Below are positions 1 through 11,576 of a DNA stretch of 64,000 nt, in pieces. The DNA is taken from contig NC_090319.1 of the NCBI RefSeq assembly GCF_040869045.1, forward strand, positions 68,172,779-68,236,778, written 5' to 3'. A program made the translations under genes and the position numbers. The notes beneath the pieces were generated by a model. It saw only the letters and a program-made list of their open reading frames with translations, was not told the DNA's origin and searched no databases. Every line of letters begins with the position of its first letter. Position 1 is the first letter of the stretch. Origin of the DNA: Eurosta solidaginis. Taxonomy: Eukaryota > Arthropoda > Insecta > Diptera > Tephritidae.

Positions 1-656
1 TCAAAAACACGAACTTTTAGTTAAAAACGAAGAAGAAAACGTTTTTGGGTCGTTTTTTATTCGTTTAATATACAACGTGAAATTTTGCGATTCAATCAAG
101 TTGCATTTAAATAATAATAAACTAAGTTGAAATAAAAGATAACATAATAAAATAAAATAAGAAATATCAAAATAAATTAGCATAAAAGACAATATACAAA
201 TTTTAATGTAATATCTTTGTAGCAAATTTATTTATTTTTTGTTCACTATAAGACGTGCTATATCTAAAATGAGCATAAAATCTGGAAATGCAAAAAACAT
301 TTGGGTCAAATTTGCAATTAAATGTTATAAATAAATAAATTTAGTGAGTTTGAACAAAAGTTGACTCATTATTTCTGATTTCATTTTTTTTTAAAGCACC
401 TAAAATGAAAAACAAAGAATCTGTTAAATAAAGACCTATGCTTTCACGTGTAAGTAAAATTTGTCCAAAAAAATAGGCCGGTTAAGTTATTACTTCTCTT
501 TAAAGTTTTTTTGTGGGCTAATAATTATTTTAGAAAAATTTTTTAAGGATTTTGGTACAAACCAATATACGTAATTGGAAACAATGGGGAACAATATTTT
601 ATTTCAACAGAAAATGGACGAAGCAGTAGTTCTCTCACCTTTTGGCGTGTACAAAT
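1..656. other. Upstream pumilio intron, no feature seen
   Basis: A/T-rich sequence upstream of the first visible pumilio exon. The only long frames are low-complexity antisense frames without domain similarity. I read it as intronic because the exon at 5307 begins with a splice acceptor in the middle of the Pumilio protein. Confidence 0.5.
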
Positions 657-660
657 ATAT

Positions 661-1397
661 TGTAACGAATTTGCTGCAAATTCTCTTATTTTCCCTTTTT
701 CTAGGTTCGTATCGCTAAACTGTTGAATAAATAACTCCAATATTGAATAATGGAAAAATGGCCTTTATTAAAATACTTCACAATAACACTCAATCTGTGC
801 AACGAATAGCTTAATAACCAAACTGATACCTTAAATGAAACTGACTTTCAAAATAATACTGCTATTGCTCGCTAGATATCGTCTTAGTCGTAACTGCTTG
901 ACAACTCAAATCAAACTGAACTCCAGCGTCTCTACATCTGCGGCCTTTTATACTCTCTGGTTTCCTGGTTCGCATCTTCTAGAATCTACTAGCATTGTCC
1001 ATGAGCTCTCAAACTTCTCATCTATAACTAAAATTGCACGATTTTATAGCTTCTCTCATACCCCATGCTTGTATGTGTGAGCGACACTTCCCCAATTATA
1101 ATTGCCTACATTTAGAAGCATCTCAAATAAGATGTCTGCATATGGTTGTGCCTTGCTTCTCAGCTGCGTTTACCTACATATGTGTGGACATAATAATTGA
1201 ATTATTGATGTGAATGTTTGTAGTTTACAGTCTCTCGCGCACACATAGGCGTATAAGTAAATGCATCTGTGTGTGACATCTCTCGGCTGCCTCATATATG
1301 TGTATACATGATTTGATTATTGACGTAAATATCGCTTAGCATCGCCTTAGCATCGCCTTAGTGATGGTATAGCTTAGTGATGCTAATATCCTTGACA
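661..1397 (-). mobile_element. Solo LTR (gypsy-like), TSD ATAT
   Basis: Read on the minus strand, this 737 bp element starts TGTCAAGGATATTAGC and ends AATTCGTTACA. Both ends match the LTR at 60056-60581, and the end sequence also matches the fragment at 8157. The four bases ATAT lie on both sides (657-660 and 1398-1401), as expected of an integrase-generated duplication. An AATAAA-type region near the end and a TATA-like box in the middle fit an LTR. No internal retrotransposon sequence is attached, so it is a solo LTR left by recombination. The class is inferred from LTR shape and the 4 bp duplication. Confidence 0.75.
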
Positions 1398-1401
1398 ATA
1401 T

Positions 1402-2639
1402 ACATAAGTAGAGATGAAACATTTGAGCAACGCAACAACTGAGAATTTGGAGCTATGTACTCATTGGGGTTTGTGAACATAATACGTCCTACAGATGGCA
1501 ATTTCGATAGTTGCACAGATTTTCGAATTTACAAAAAAATTTTTCTATTAGTTATAAACAAATAGAATAATATTTGTTAACAAAAATAGGCCTATGCACT
1601 GCGGCTGATCAATACGAATCGATTCATATAACTTTTATATGATTGTACGTATGCTAAGTATGCGAAACAGCCTGTCAATTGATTGTATGGAAATTTTGTT
1701 AGCGTATTAATATATAGATAAACAAAAAAACTGCAATTTCTATTTTTTATTTGCTATTGTTTTGTTTTTCTTTGGTAAAGTAAAAACTCTAAATTTACGA
1801 ATAGACTAAGATTTTTGAGTCACAGAATTATATGTACACTGAAACATTTTTAAATTGAAAAACAAAAAAAAATTATTTTAAATGTTTAATGAATCAATTT
1901 TGAATTAAAATTTTCTCAGTGCTACAGTATTTTCGCAAAGTTATTGTTGTCAATTTGTTAGTTTAACTTTGAATATCATACCGAAGTGCCTTTACTTCAT
2001 ATGGAAGTGCTTTTTCTTTGCACTTTCATATGAAATTCAGGCACTTTGATATGAACTTTGAATGTGAAGCGTATGGAAGTGCTATGCATTTTTTTTTTTA
2101 TATTCAAAGTGTGAATTTGTATATGCGCCTATTCTTCAGGGCAAAACAAAAGTTCTATATGTGTATAGCAGCTCCCTCTTTGAGCATTAAATTTCTACAT
2201 ATTGCAGGCTGTTCACAATGTTCACCACATTTGTTAATTTATAGAAAAAAAAATTCGTTCAGTATGTAAAAAGCATAAACGTTTCAAGTACTAGCACGTG
2301 TTTTTGACACATGTTTCATGTACAAGTACATATCTATATACGTATGTATATAAATAATCGTATAAAACACTAACTTCTCTACAAAAATACATTTCATTTT
2401 ATTCTTGCACACGAGTGCTATTATTTAACTCACGTTTCCTGCAACTTCATTTATCTCATTGTTGCTGCCACCACAAGATTTATGTAAATAAATGCACTGC
2501 TTAATAAAAAAGTTTACACTCATGAGCACAAATGACTTCATGAATACATAAATACAAATTCAAGTAAATGAAAAAAACTTTATTATAATCACAAGGAGAG
2601 CTTAGCCAGTACAAAGCTACACCATTGGTGACAGCCTAG
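1402..2639. other. Intronic A/T-rich sequence
   Basis: No gene recognised. Around 1985-2080 a short cluster repeats the words 'aagtgc' and 'catatgaa' in both orientations, a small degenerate repeat. One exact Pumilio-type octamer TGTATATA occurs at 2345-2352, but in intronic sequence, where it is unlikely to matter. Confidence 0.4.
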
Positions 2640-3000
2640 TTGAGCAGACTTCAAACTTCATTGACTTAGATATTACAATGGACCCTAAAATATATTTAAA
2701 AAGGCCTTTAGCATTCGCTAAACGTTGGTTAATGGAATTCAATGATCCCTACATTACCAAAACGCTTTTCACTTTATTAGTTAGATCTATCCTAAAATAT
2801 TCTCCAGTAGTGTGGAACCCGCATTATCAGACTCGTTGCGATAAATTGGAAACGATTCAAAAACAACAACGTTGAGAGACTGTCCATGGAATCCACGAAG
2901 GAATCTTCTTCACTACTACAGCCGCTTAAAACGTTTACAGCCGCTTAAACGTAACAGAGTCGTTCTTGCATGGAGCGTTTATATTTAACACTCCCTTCAA
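2640..3000 (+). pseudogene. LINE reverse-transcriptase C-terminal fragment
   Basis: The 65-residue frame at 2678-2875 reads like the thumb region that follows the RT domain of jockey/CR1-type LINEs. It has a 'DPYITKTLF' stretch, then 'LVRSILKYSPVVWNPHY', then 'LETIQKQQR'. A stop codon and a duplicated short segment ('cagccgcttaaa') follow, and the frame decays. There is no RT core or endonuclease, so it is a dead 5'- and 3'-truncated scrap within the pumilio intron. Assignment to jockey or to CR1 is uncertain. Confidence 0.65.
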
Positions 3001-3649
3001 CACCACGGTGTTTTCAGCCCCTATTTTCGAAGCAGATGCATATCAAATTTTGAAATGCGTGAAGCTTTTCTGTCTCCTGTGCAAGGATTTTAATAATCAT
3101 TGCAAAAATTTTGATATTTCTTACTCACTCTTCCTAATTAAAAATAATATGCTTGTTGTCTTGAATATTAATACGAATTTTTTATGGTGAATGGATTGGG
3201 AACGCGTTTCCAATCTCCCATGCAGCGCAACCATAATTGCTGTTTGAAAATTGTACTCTGCTGCTCGCAATCATGTCCATTCCGACAGCATTATTAATAA
3301 TTGTACACCATTAGTATAGATCGTAATCAAATCTTTTGTTGCTCAAAATCCCATCCATTCCGACAACATACATATATATTATGCTATCGCCGTTATGTCA
3401 AGAAATCAAAATTTTAGTAAGGATAGCATGAGTTCGAAGATAAACATATGTAAGCCTCATGCCCATTCCGACTTCATCATGTGATTATAAATCCATATGC
3501 TGAAAGTTTCAGCCTGAAACTTATTCCATTTTGTACATACTGAACTATATAGTTATAGTTATATATATGAACATATGCATTGTGTTCTCTGTAAACATTA
3601 TTATGCTACTAGTTTGTTAGATCTAGACAAGGCCAAAAGTAGCTTCATT
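3001..3649. other. Intronic sequence with short degenerate repeats
   Basis: Three loosely repeated units contain 'catnccattccgac' (near 3275, 3352 and 3460), spaced about 80-110 bp apart. It is an old degenerate tandem repeat with no coding signal. Confidence 0.4.
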
Positions 3650-3765
3650 TGACTTGAAAAAAAAGTTTAATTTGATTTGAAAATAGTTTAATGGATTTAA
3701 AAAAAGTTGCATGTGTTATGAAAAAAGTTTGATTTGATTTGGAAAAAGTTTCGTTTGACCTTAAA
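3650..3765. repeat. Degenerate minisatellite, 'ttgatttga aaaaagttt' unit
   Basis: Four to five imperfect units of roughly 25-30 bp repeat 'gtttaatttgatttgaaaa' style words. It is simple low-complexity DNA in the pumilio intron. Confidence 0.6.
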
Positions 3766-4394
3766 GACTTTGTGTTGGAAGGTAGTTCTTAAGGCTAAGA
3801 GATATTGAACTATATAACTTTTTTGAGTTGAAGCCCTATTCTCGGCCAGTTTATTTAAATTTAACATTAAATGTTTGACTAAATATTGCATGTCACGTTT
3901 TCCTAAGGAAATCGTATTTTCATTTGCGAAACTCTGGGAGGTTCATAAAACATCAAGCGTCATTCTTCTTCTTGACATCAAATGCAGCTCCCATGCACAG
4001 GAAAAATTTACTCAAGATGAGAATATTTACACTCTAAACAAATTTTTAAGTTAAGTCTCTGCTTCGTGGTTCTCTGTGAAACAATGTCAGAGACTGGATC
4101 TCACCCTTGCTGTCAACTCGACCTCAAGTTGAACTTAATCCTAAATTAAGAATAAGTATATTCTCAAATATTCATACCTAACAAAGAAAGTAAAATCATT
4201 GTTGAGAATATATTGATTTTCTACTTGGGGTACAATTGAGAAACAATGTCGGAAACGAAAGATCATGTTAGCTATAAACTTTCACGCAAGTTGAACTGAA
4301 TCGTAAACTGTTTCTTGACATGTAAGTGAAGAATTGGCGTTTAATTAAAAATTTCGATGGTAATTGCGATTGTTCTATATTTATTAAACATACT

Positions 4395-4440
4395 AGACTC
4401 CCTGAAGAAGGTGCAAAATACCACTGAAACGCGTGGGAGA
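4395..4440 (+). repeat. Hammerhead-ribozyme-like motif, copy 1
   Basis: The plus strand shows CTGAAGA at 4402-4408, matching the hammerhead core CUGANGA. A potential 3 bp stem (GGT/ACC) follows, then GAAA and the palindrome ACGCGT. CTCC before the core can pair with GGAG after ACGCGT, giving a helix I of four pairs. The nucleotide at the cleavage position would be G, which hammerheads do not cleave, so this copy is probably inactive. Six similar motifs lie on the minus strand further along. Similar GAAACGCGT-bearing hammerheads are known in Penelope-like and retrozyme elements; the link here is inference. Confidence 0.4.
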
Positions 4441-4796
4441 AAAAAATTTGCCTTTTGTTTGCCTTAAACAAAAAGCCAGCCGTGAATTGTTTTAAATACG
4501 TACAGTAATAAAGAAATTTGAAAGCATTTTTGTTGAAAATTTTGTTTTTCTTCTTTCAACACTTCGGAAAACGATAATACCCATAATCTAGCAGCGGCAA
4601 TTCAATTTTTTGAGATATTCGACCCAATAGTGCAAAAACGCTTTTTAGTTTTAGTTAGGCTTATTTTCGAGATATTCCCAAAAATCCCGGGAGGCAAAAA
4701 ATCCCAAAATTCGCCATCCCTAGTATGTACATATGTATGTATGCAGCTTCTGGTAACATACAAATTTTAATTAATTCAATTATTTATTAAATGTCG

Positions 4797-5159
4797 TTAG
4801 GATTGTGCCTCTAATCGATTAATCGAGTAAACTCAATATTAGTTGTGCAACAATTATGTACTTGATTGATCAAAATCGAAAATTATTTGAATAATTTTAA
4901 AAATGGTTACTAAAAAATGTCTCGTGTACTCGTTCGATAGATGGTCGCGAATAGGTAAAGTATTGAAGATGCGAAAAATCTGGTGAAGCGCTCTATTTAA
5001 GTTGTGACTAATCAAAAAGGAGATTAGTCAATTAATTTGCTTAATAATTAATCAAAATACTGATTACTCGAGTAAGCTTCTTTTTCGATTAATCGAAAAA
5101 TAGAATTCAACGAATAATTAAGTAATTTTAATTATGATTAATGAAAATGGCACGTCCCA
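4797..5159. mobile_element. Probable MITE with short inverted ends
   Basis: The left end reads TTAGGATTGTGCC and the right end, reversed, reads TTGGGACGTGCC. Both continue into ATTAATC-rich inner arms containing ATCGATTAATCGAG-like words. Flanks AAATGTCG and AAATGTAA share six of eight bases, a decayed 8 bp duplication. It ends about 150 bp before the pumilio exon acceptor. Confidence 0.45.
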
Positions 5160-5306
5160 AAATGTAATGCTATGCTCACATTGCTCCATTAACTCGAGTA
5201 TATTTTAAGTTTACTAAGAAAAAAATGCAATACAAGCTTTTCTCCACTTAAGTCATCATTAACTAATAATTTTCTATCTCTTTTCTTCCCTCTCTCTTCT
5301 ACAAAG

Positions 5307-6539
5307 GACTCGCCTTGAATACCAACTCACTAACCGGTCGCCGTGACTCGTTCGATCGCAACACATCTGCCTTTAGTCCCTCGGCCGTGGACTACAACAA
5401 CAGCAACGCTACTACACTACAACAAGCTGCTGCAGCTGCGGCCGCTGCTGCTGCTGCCGCGCGTGGCAAATGGCCTGGCACTGTGACCAATAATTATGGT
5501 GCATTAGGTGCCAATGCTTCAGCTAGCCCCATAGGTGCAGCTATTACACCGCCGCCGCCACAATCGTGTCTCGTCACCAATCGAGCACCAGGTGCTGAAA
5601 CTAAATATCGTCAACAAATGGCTGTTGGCCTACCACCAAATGCTGCAGCTGCTGCTCAAGCAGCTGCAGCTGCGGCCGCTGGCAATATGTTTGGTTCAAG
5701 TAGTTCACTATTTTCAAAGTTGGCTTTACCAGGAAGTGCTGCGGCTGCTGCAGCAGCTGCCGCTGCTGCTGCCACTACACGTCATGCTGCCGCCGCTGCT
5801 GCTGCTGGACTAAATGCATCAGCTGTGGCTGCTGCTGCTGCTGCTGCTGCAGCTGGCGCACCACAACCTGGACGTTCGCGTTTGCTTGAAGACTTTCGTA
5901 ATCAACGTTATCCGAATTTACAATTACGCGATTTAGCCAATCATATTGTAGAATTTTCACAAGATCAACATGGTTCACGTTTTATACAACAAAAATTGGA
6001 ACGCGCTACAGCTGCGGAGAAGCAGCTTGTATTTAATGAAATTTTAGGTTCAGCATTCAGTCTGATGACTGATGTTTTTGGTAATTATGTTATACAGAAA
6101 TTCTTTGAATTTGGCACTCCCGAACAAAAGAATACGCTGGGTATGCAAGTGAAGGGTCATGTTTTGCAATTGGCATTGCAAATGTATGGTTGTCGTGTAA
6201 TACAAAAAGCTTTGGAGAGTATTTCATCAGAACAGCAAGCAGAGATCGTACGCGAACTGGATGGTAATGTATTGAAATGTGTCAAAGATCAAAATGGTAA
6301 TCATGTTGTGCAAAAATGTATCGAATGTGTGGATCCCTCGGCGTTGCAATTTGTTATAAATGCTTTTAAGGGTCAAGTTTACACACTGAGCACACATCCA
6401 TATGGCTGCAGAGTTATACAACGCATACTGGAACATTGCACTTCCGAACAAACACAACCCATATTAGATGAATTACATGAGCACACCGAACAGCTGATAC
6501 AGGATCAATATGGCAACTATGTTATACAACATGTATTGG
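5307..6539 (+). CDS. pum: pumilio, coding exon (N-terminal low-complexity region and PUF repeats 1-6)
   Basis: Pumilio is a cytoplasmic RNA-binding translational repressor that recruits deadenylation machinery, and acts with Nanos and Brat in embryos, germline stem cells and neurons. The exon starts after acceptor ...ctacaaag (5301-5306) and ends at donor G|GTGAGT; frame is set by codons from 5309, so the exon begins mid-protein. It encodes a [17 protein letters not shown] region, several polyalanine tracts, then from about visible residue 188 ([11 protein letters not shown], nt 5870) the PUF domain. Recognition triplets visible here are SRFIQ, NYVIQ, CRVIQ, NHVVQ, CRVIQ and NYVIQ for repeats 1-6. 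These are the classic A, U, A, U, A, U readers of UGUAUAUA. N-terminal exons lie left of the window. The domain leaves no doubt about the family, and the near-identity to fly Pum supports orthology. Confidence 0.97.
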
Positions 6540-6616
6540 GTGAGTGTGTTCGAGAAATGCAGTTAGTCTTTCTCTCACCTTAAACTTATTTACTAATAAA
6601 TGAACTTTCTTTATAG

Positions 6617-6785
6617 AACATGGCAAACCCGAAGACAAATCTATACTCATTGCAAGCGTTCGCGGTAAAGTTTTGGTTTTATCACAGCACAAATTCGCCT
6701 CAAATGTTGTGGAGAAATGTGTTACACATGCCACACGTGGTGAACGCACCGCACTTATCGATGAAGTGTGCACCTTTAATGACAA
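6617..6785 (+). CDS. pum: pumilio, coding exon (PUF repeat 7)
   Basis: The exon follows a 77 bp intron (6540-6616, donor GTGAGT, acceptor ttatag). Joining TTG G|AA CAT restores [11 protein letters not shown], the normal link between repeats 6 and 7. It carries the repeat-7 recognition triplet SNVVEK; the SxxE set reads the G in UGUA. It ends ...TTTAATGACAA at donor GTAAGT (6786). Phase and sequence continue into the exon at 9128 as FNDNALHV. The exon alone has no start codon and is not independent. Confidence 0.96.
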
Positions 6786-7688
6786 GTAAGTAAATCTAGC
6801 GAAATCTCGTGCAAGTTTGTAGGCACCTCCCTGGTTGACTGATGAGTCACAAATATAGTGGCTCTTTTTGAAGCATTTCCACTGAGACCTTCATCTTGCT
6901 TAAACTATTGTAGTATTGATGGAGACATTCCTATAAGGGCATGAGGACTGTTATCGTTATTGATAGCCCTTTGTTTAATATAGAACCAACCGGTACGCCT
7001 GTAAAAGGTACCTTATTGCTCGAGCCGTACTATCTCGGAAGTGATTAAGTTTGACACTTCGTACCTTTTAAGTTATTCCTTTCGCATCTCGTTTGATGCG
7101 AAGGTTTGGTTTGGTTAAGAATCCTTCATTAGCCTTTTATCGAGCTTTTTTATACTTTCATGAAGTCAAAAGTACCCCCATGTGCTAGCCCAACACGGCG
7201 CTGATTTTTAAATTTTCTTTTTTAGACCTGCTTGAGCCCACACTGATCTTCTTTTCATATATCCTTGTGAGTTAGTTTTGCTGCCTAGATAAGTGTTATT
7301 AACGGAATTGGTTAAGAAGATTCTTTTTCGCAATGACAGACGAATACTTATGATATATGAGAACTCGATGTCATTTTTATTATTTGCATATCCCGCGCGC
7401 TATTATTGGGCTTTCTAACAAGAAACCCCAGAACGATTTATACTAGCTAAGTTCGAAGGACGAATGAAAGAGCCAGTACTTCGAAACTAGCTTTAATTTT
7501 AGGCCTGTCTGGGCAAAATGTGGTTACGCCATCCTAACAAGTTCTACCACCTCTTCAGAATGTAGTCAACAGAAATGAATATTGAAAGGTGAGGGTTTGT
7601 GTTAAATAAGGGAGATTCATAAAAATACATGATACGAACACAACTTATCGAAACCGCGCTTTCGACCCTTTATCAACCGCGAATCGAT
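6786..7688. other. pumilio intron, left part
   Basis: The intron runs 6786-9127, about 2.3 kb, long only because of insertions (MITE 7697-8134, LTR fragment, SINE-like fragment). This first 900 bp holds no recognisable gene or repeat. Confidence 0.6.
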
Positions 7689-7696
7689 ATATACAT

Positions 7697-8134
7697 TAGA
7701 CTGTGTCGATTTATTAACCGATATCGCGCCATCGATTTTTCGATAGGATTTAGGCTCAGGAAAAAAGTTCCACTAGGCATACCCAAAAAAATAATTTTCG
7801 AGCCTGCGAAATTTTTCATGACCTACTAAAATTTTGATTTGATTGTAAAATTTTCATGTATACCCTGTACGATGTCCGCTAAAACGTTTTTTTTTTTTTC
7901 AAAAAACTGTTATCGCCAACGTTTTTGGGTCGGACAGGGTATACATATGAATATTTTTTAGTAAAAAAACCTTAAAAATCAAAGTCGAAGAAAAGTAAAA
8001 AAATTAAACTTCGCAGGCTCGAAAATTTTTTTTTGGGTATGTGTAGTGGAATTTTTTTTGCTGAGCCCAAATCCTATCGAAAAATCGATGGCGCGATATC
8101 GATTAACTTGCGTCCATACAAATCGCCCACCCTA
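7697..8134. mobile_element. MITE with long inverted repeats, 8 bp TSD ATATACAT
   Basis: The two ends (TAGACTGTGTCGATTT and, reversed, TAGGGTGGGCGATTT) lead into matching arms of about 130 bp. The arms contain GATATCGCGCCATCGATTTT, a CCTATCGAAAA-type word and CGAGCCTGCGAA. The middle carries an inner inverted pair around 'cctgtacgatgt' and 'gacagggtatac'. The flanks are an exact 8 bp duplication, ATATACAT at 7689-7696 and 8135-8142, as made by hAT- or P-type transposases. There is no coding capacity, so it is a non-autonomous 438 bp element inside the pumilio intron. Confidence 0.85.
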
Positions 8135-8156
8135 ATATACATATATACATATATAT

Positions 8157-8410
8157 TGTAACGAATTTCAGTGATTTCTGAATATTATACACCTTCTGCT
8201 AACGTTCGAATCGCTGAACTGTCGAATAATAATGTAACTCCAATATTCAGTATTGCAAAATGATCTTTATTAGACTACTTTGGAAGTAGTACTTCACAAC
8301 TAATAGCGAAATCAAACTCATTCGCCATTCCTCAGCTTGCGCTGCTTTTATGCTCTCAGTTGCCTCGTCCGAATATTTCTCCTAAGGTCTAGACGTTTCA
8401 CCTTCGCTTT
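8157..8410 (-). mobile_element. LTR fragment, same family as 661-1397
   Basis: It begins TGTAACGAATTT, the reversed LTR terminus, and follows the LTR at 60056-60581 through 'gttcgaatc', 'aactccaatattc', 'ctttatta' and 'ttttatgctct'. The match fades near 8410, so the LTR's 5' part is missing and no duplication can be found. It lies right beside the MITE at 7697-8134. Confidence 0.65.
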
Positions 8411-8717
8411 AATCTGCGGGTATATGTGTGAAATGTTCTCTGACTAGATAAGGGTTAGGCAGGCGGAGTTTTGGATTTTGAGCTTCTTACTGAAAGTTGT
8501 CAGTTCTGTTTTGCTCAACCCAATACTGACTCCATGTGTTGAGCTCCAGACTTGTAACCTATGAAGAAGTGCTTTGTCAAAGAGTTCGTTGATTGTAAAT
8601 ATTAACGCCGTAATACTAGCAAAATTACGTCATTTGCATCAGCATACAACAGTAGCTGCATCTAAAGAGAAAATTTATTAACAAAAATTACTTAAGAACA
8701 ATCAAATAAAAAGAACC

Positions 8718-9012
8718 ATTGAGGCCCGGGTTAGGGGGCTCAGAATATACCCGCGGCAGAAATGCCTGTCGGTAGAGGCGACAAAAATACCCAAATGATT
8801 AAAGGGATTGTGCTACGCAACCCTTTCAAGGGCTTGTCAGCTATGTATAGTTTCTCCGACCCAATTGTCGATCTCACCTACCCGTGGTGACTCCTGTTTC
8901 TTTAGCTGCCGAGCATCGGTCCTAGAAGGTTCAATGTGACCATATTGAATAGTTCCCGTGATGTTCGGGCTTGTACCTTAATGGTGCTTCTTACTACTTA
9001 AATATCGAGTCT
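8718..9012 (+). mobile_element. SINE-like repeat with (CAA)n-tail family, truncated
   Basis: This is one of four copies in the window (also 42066-42494, 45404-45530, 60640-60865). The copy starts at the 5' landmark GGGTTAGGGGGCTCAGAATA, passes a 'cctgtcggtagaggcgac' box, and ends after 'ccttaatggtgctt'. It lacks the CTCCCC...GGGGAG hairpin and CAA tail seen in the longer copies. It lies just upstream of the last pumilio exon. Confidence 0.65.
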
Positions 9013-9127
9013 ATTACCTGTGTACATATACAAATCTTATTTTTACCCCCAAATTGTGATTTCCTTCAATATTTTGCTCAAAAATTCGCATCGCATACTA
9101 AAACACATTTTATTTCACTATTTTCAG

Positions 9128-9641
9128 TGCCTTGCACGTCATGATGAAGGACCAGTATGCCAATTATGTGGTACAAAAAATGATCGACGTCTCTGAACCA
9201 ACACAATTAAAGAAACTTATGAACAAAATACGCCCACATATGGGTGCTTTACGCAAATACACCTATGGCAAACACATCAACGCTAAACTTGAGAAATATT
9301 TTATGAAGACATCAAATCCAATAACAACAACAACAAACACCACAAACGCCTCAGCAGCACAACATTCATCGATGGCGTGCAGTAGCGGTATTTCAACAAT
9401 AACAACAGCGGCATCCAACAGTGGTTTAACTTTAACAACACCGACAAGCAGCGGATTAACCGTAGGTGCACCAATAATGATACAAGAAAATGGTATTAAT
9501 ATGGTATCAGTGGGACAAACATCACCAGCTGCATCATCATGCACCATATCGACGAATAGCAGCAGTGCCACATCAGTTGTGACAGCTGTCAATAGTGGTT
9601 TGGGACCAATTGGACCACCCACAGCTAATGGAGTATTGTAA
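9128..9641 (+). CDS. pum: pumilio, last coding exon (PUF repeat 8 and C-terminal tail)
   Basis: The acceptor is tattttcag (ending 9127), and the codon AA|T joins [13 protein letters not shown]. Repeat 8 carries NYVVQK, reading the 5' U of UGUA, followed by the C-terminal cap helix and '[18 protein letters not shown]', the usual end of the PUF domain (about visible residue 530). A Ser/Thr/Ala-rich tail of about 107 residues follows, with 'TNTTNAS', '[10 protein letters not shown]' and '[14 protein letters not shown]' at the C terminus. Stop codon TAA is at 9639-9641. The tail is unstructured by composition. Together the three exons encode 637 residues. Confidence 0.96.
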
Positions 9642-10604
9642 AGTTTGTAAGCATTTGCAGAGAAAGAAGAAGAAGAAAGTTATGCTTAGACAAATGCATG
9701 ACAAATCAATGCATGCAGTTGAATTGGAGGAGAAGGAGAAGAAACAAGTTGAGAAGTGAAAAAGAAAGTTACAGTTAAAAGAATGAATACAATTTTATGA
9801 CTTCGTTTATATTAATAAGAAGTTGAAAATATTTGATTAATGTGGAAAATGTGAACGTCATGTAAGAATTTAATGTCATTAGAATGTGTGGCATAGTTTT
9901 AGGATGTCGTATTTTTTTTATGATTTTATTTAGATTTTTAAAATTTATTGCAACAAGCACGCTACGTTTGAAGTTTGTGTGCATGCAAATTTTAAAATGA
10001 ACAAAAATAATTTGAGAGAGAGTAATTTTTTATAAAAAAAAATAAACGCATTGCCACTATCGTTGTAATGTAGCTGAGAAAAGAAAAGGTGCGCAAGCAC
10101 TATCATTTAAAGCAAGAAAAATTGTAAAAAAAAACTCGTTTTAAAAGTCAACTAATAGTTAGCAATAAAGCGAGAACTTTTATACATTCAATATTGAGAA
10201 AAAGAGAAAAAAAAGAAAACAAACAAACGTTCAAAGTAATTAAAAAAATCGTAGGAAAGGAGAAGTTTTGAAATAACAATTGAAACGGAAAATCAAATTT
10301 AATGAACTTAAAAAAACGTCGCTTAAAACGCGCATTCGTTTAAGTAGGGCTTTTGTAGCGCATGCGCGCGCACGCCAGTACGTGTTTTTATAGCAAAAGT
10401 CGAGTGAACGAATGACGCTAAAAAATTCGTAAAAATCTAAATATGAAAGTCAAAAGCAAAGAGAACACACACAAATCTGATATAACAAAAAAGAAGAGCG
10501 TAGAACACACACATATATATAAAAAAGAAAAACATGTAAAAGGAAAAAAGAGTTAAACAAAAACAAAAAGAAAGCAAGAAATGAACGCAAATTAGTTTAG
10601 TTCA

Positions 10605-10610
10605 AATAAA
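10605..10610 (+). terminator. Candidate poly(A) signal AATAAA
   Basis: Exact AATAAA about 965 bp after the pumilio stop, followed within 50 bp by a T-rich stretch ('attttatttgtag'). It is a plausible proximal polyadenylation site for a short pumilio isoform. AATAAA is common by chance in this composition. Confidence 0.4.
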
Positions 10611-11570
10611 AACAGCTAATATATTTAAAAAAAAAATATTTTATTTGTAGCATAGCCGTTTTGTGCACAAATTTGCGACACCACCAACATGCTGCTGCTC
10701 GCTGACATAAAAGAGTCAACTTAGTATAAGACTGTTAGTTGTGTGTGTGTGTCAGCTAAAATTGTGCGCATGCGCAAACGCTTGAAAATATTAATTAGTG
10801 CTTATATTTATGTATGTATGTTTTTCGTTTCGTTTTGTTTTCGTTTCATAGTTGTATAATGATTTAAAGAAGACTTACGCATGCCAATTATTTAAAAAAA
10901 AATATTCAAACAACAAAAAGTATACTAAACCAAAAGTTGACTTTCAACAGTTTACTGTAAACAAAAGCAAAACAGTCGTAACATGCAAAAAACTAATTTT
11001 ATGTATGTATTTATTTTGCTTTTCCTTAGTTATTTACTAAAAACAATGGACTTTTAATATGCATAGTTTATATAAAATAGTTAAATTAAGCACTTTTAGG
11101 GCGCACATTGGGGATTTTTCATTGTACGTTGCAGTTGTTTATATGTATGTACAACTGAAAATTAACTCGATTTTGTAAGTTGCTTTTTGAGTCTATTGTA
11201 GAATGATGTATAAACAAAAAATGCATGTAAAAATGTTCATAAAAAAATTCATGTAAAAATTTCATAACGAATCAAACAAATTCAGTTAAGTAACCATTTT
11301 GTATAAACAAAATAACTATGGAAACAAATTCGAGTTGAAAATATTATAACAACAACAATGCCACTAAATTCACGATTCATTCAGCTTAAAAGCTTTTCAT
11401 ATTTATTCTAGCTACACGATTTGGTTTCAAGATAAATCACTCGATTAAAAACAAACAAAAAATGCATAACAGTGCTCGTGGAGTCTCAATTATTTTTTGT
11501 TATTTTTGTTTTTGTTACATTTATAATGTCAATTATAGTTAGCTATGAAACTTTTCGGCCAGTTCTTTTA

Positions 11571-11576
11571 AATAAA
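11571..11576 (+). terminator. Candidate poly(A) signal AATAAA
   Basis: Exact AATAAA about 1.9 kb after the stop, with a following T-rich stretch ('tttattttttacttc'). It is a second plausible cleavage site, close to where dispersed repeats begin. Confidence 0.35.

Noticed and set aside
835..1080. 81-codon plus-strand frame
   Set aside because: Lies antisense inside the solo LTR at 661-1397, which is non-coding.
6833..6862. CTGATGAG followed by a 7 bp hairpin in the pumilio intron, resembling a hammerhead start
   Set aside because: The required GAAA block does not follow the stem and no helix I partner exists; unrelated to the CTGAAGA...ACGCGT family.
9263..9622. 119-codon minus-strand frame antisense to the last pumilio exon
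   Set aside because: Mirror of the Thr/Ser/Ala-rich pumilio tail; shadow frame.
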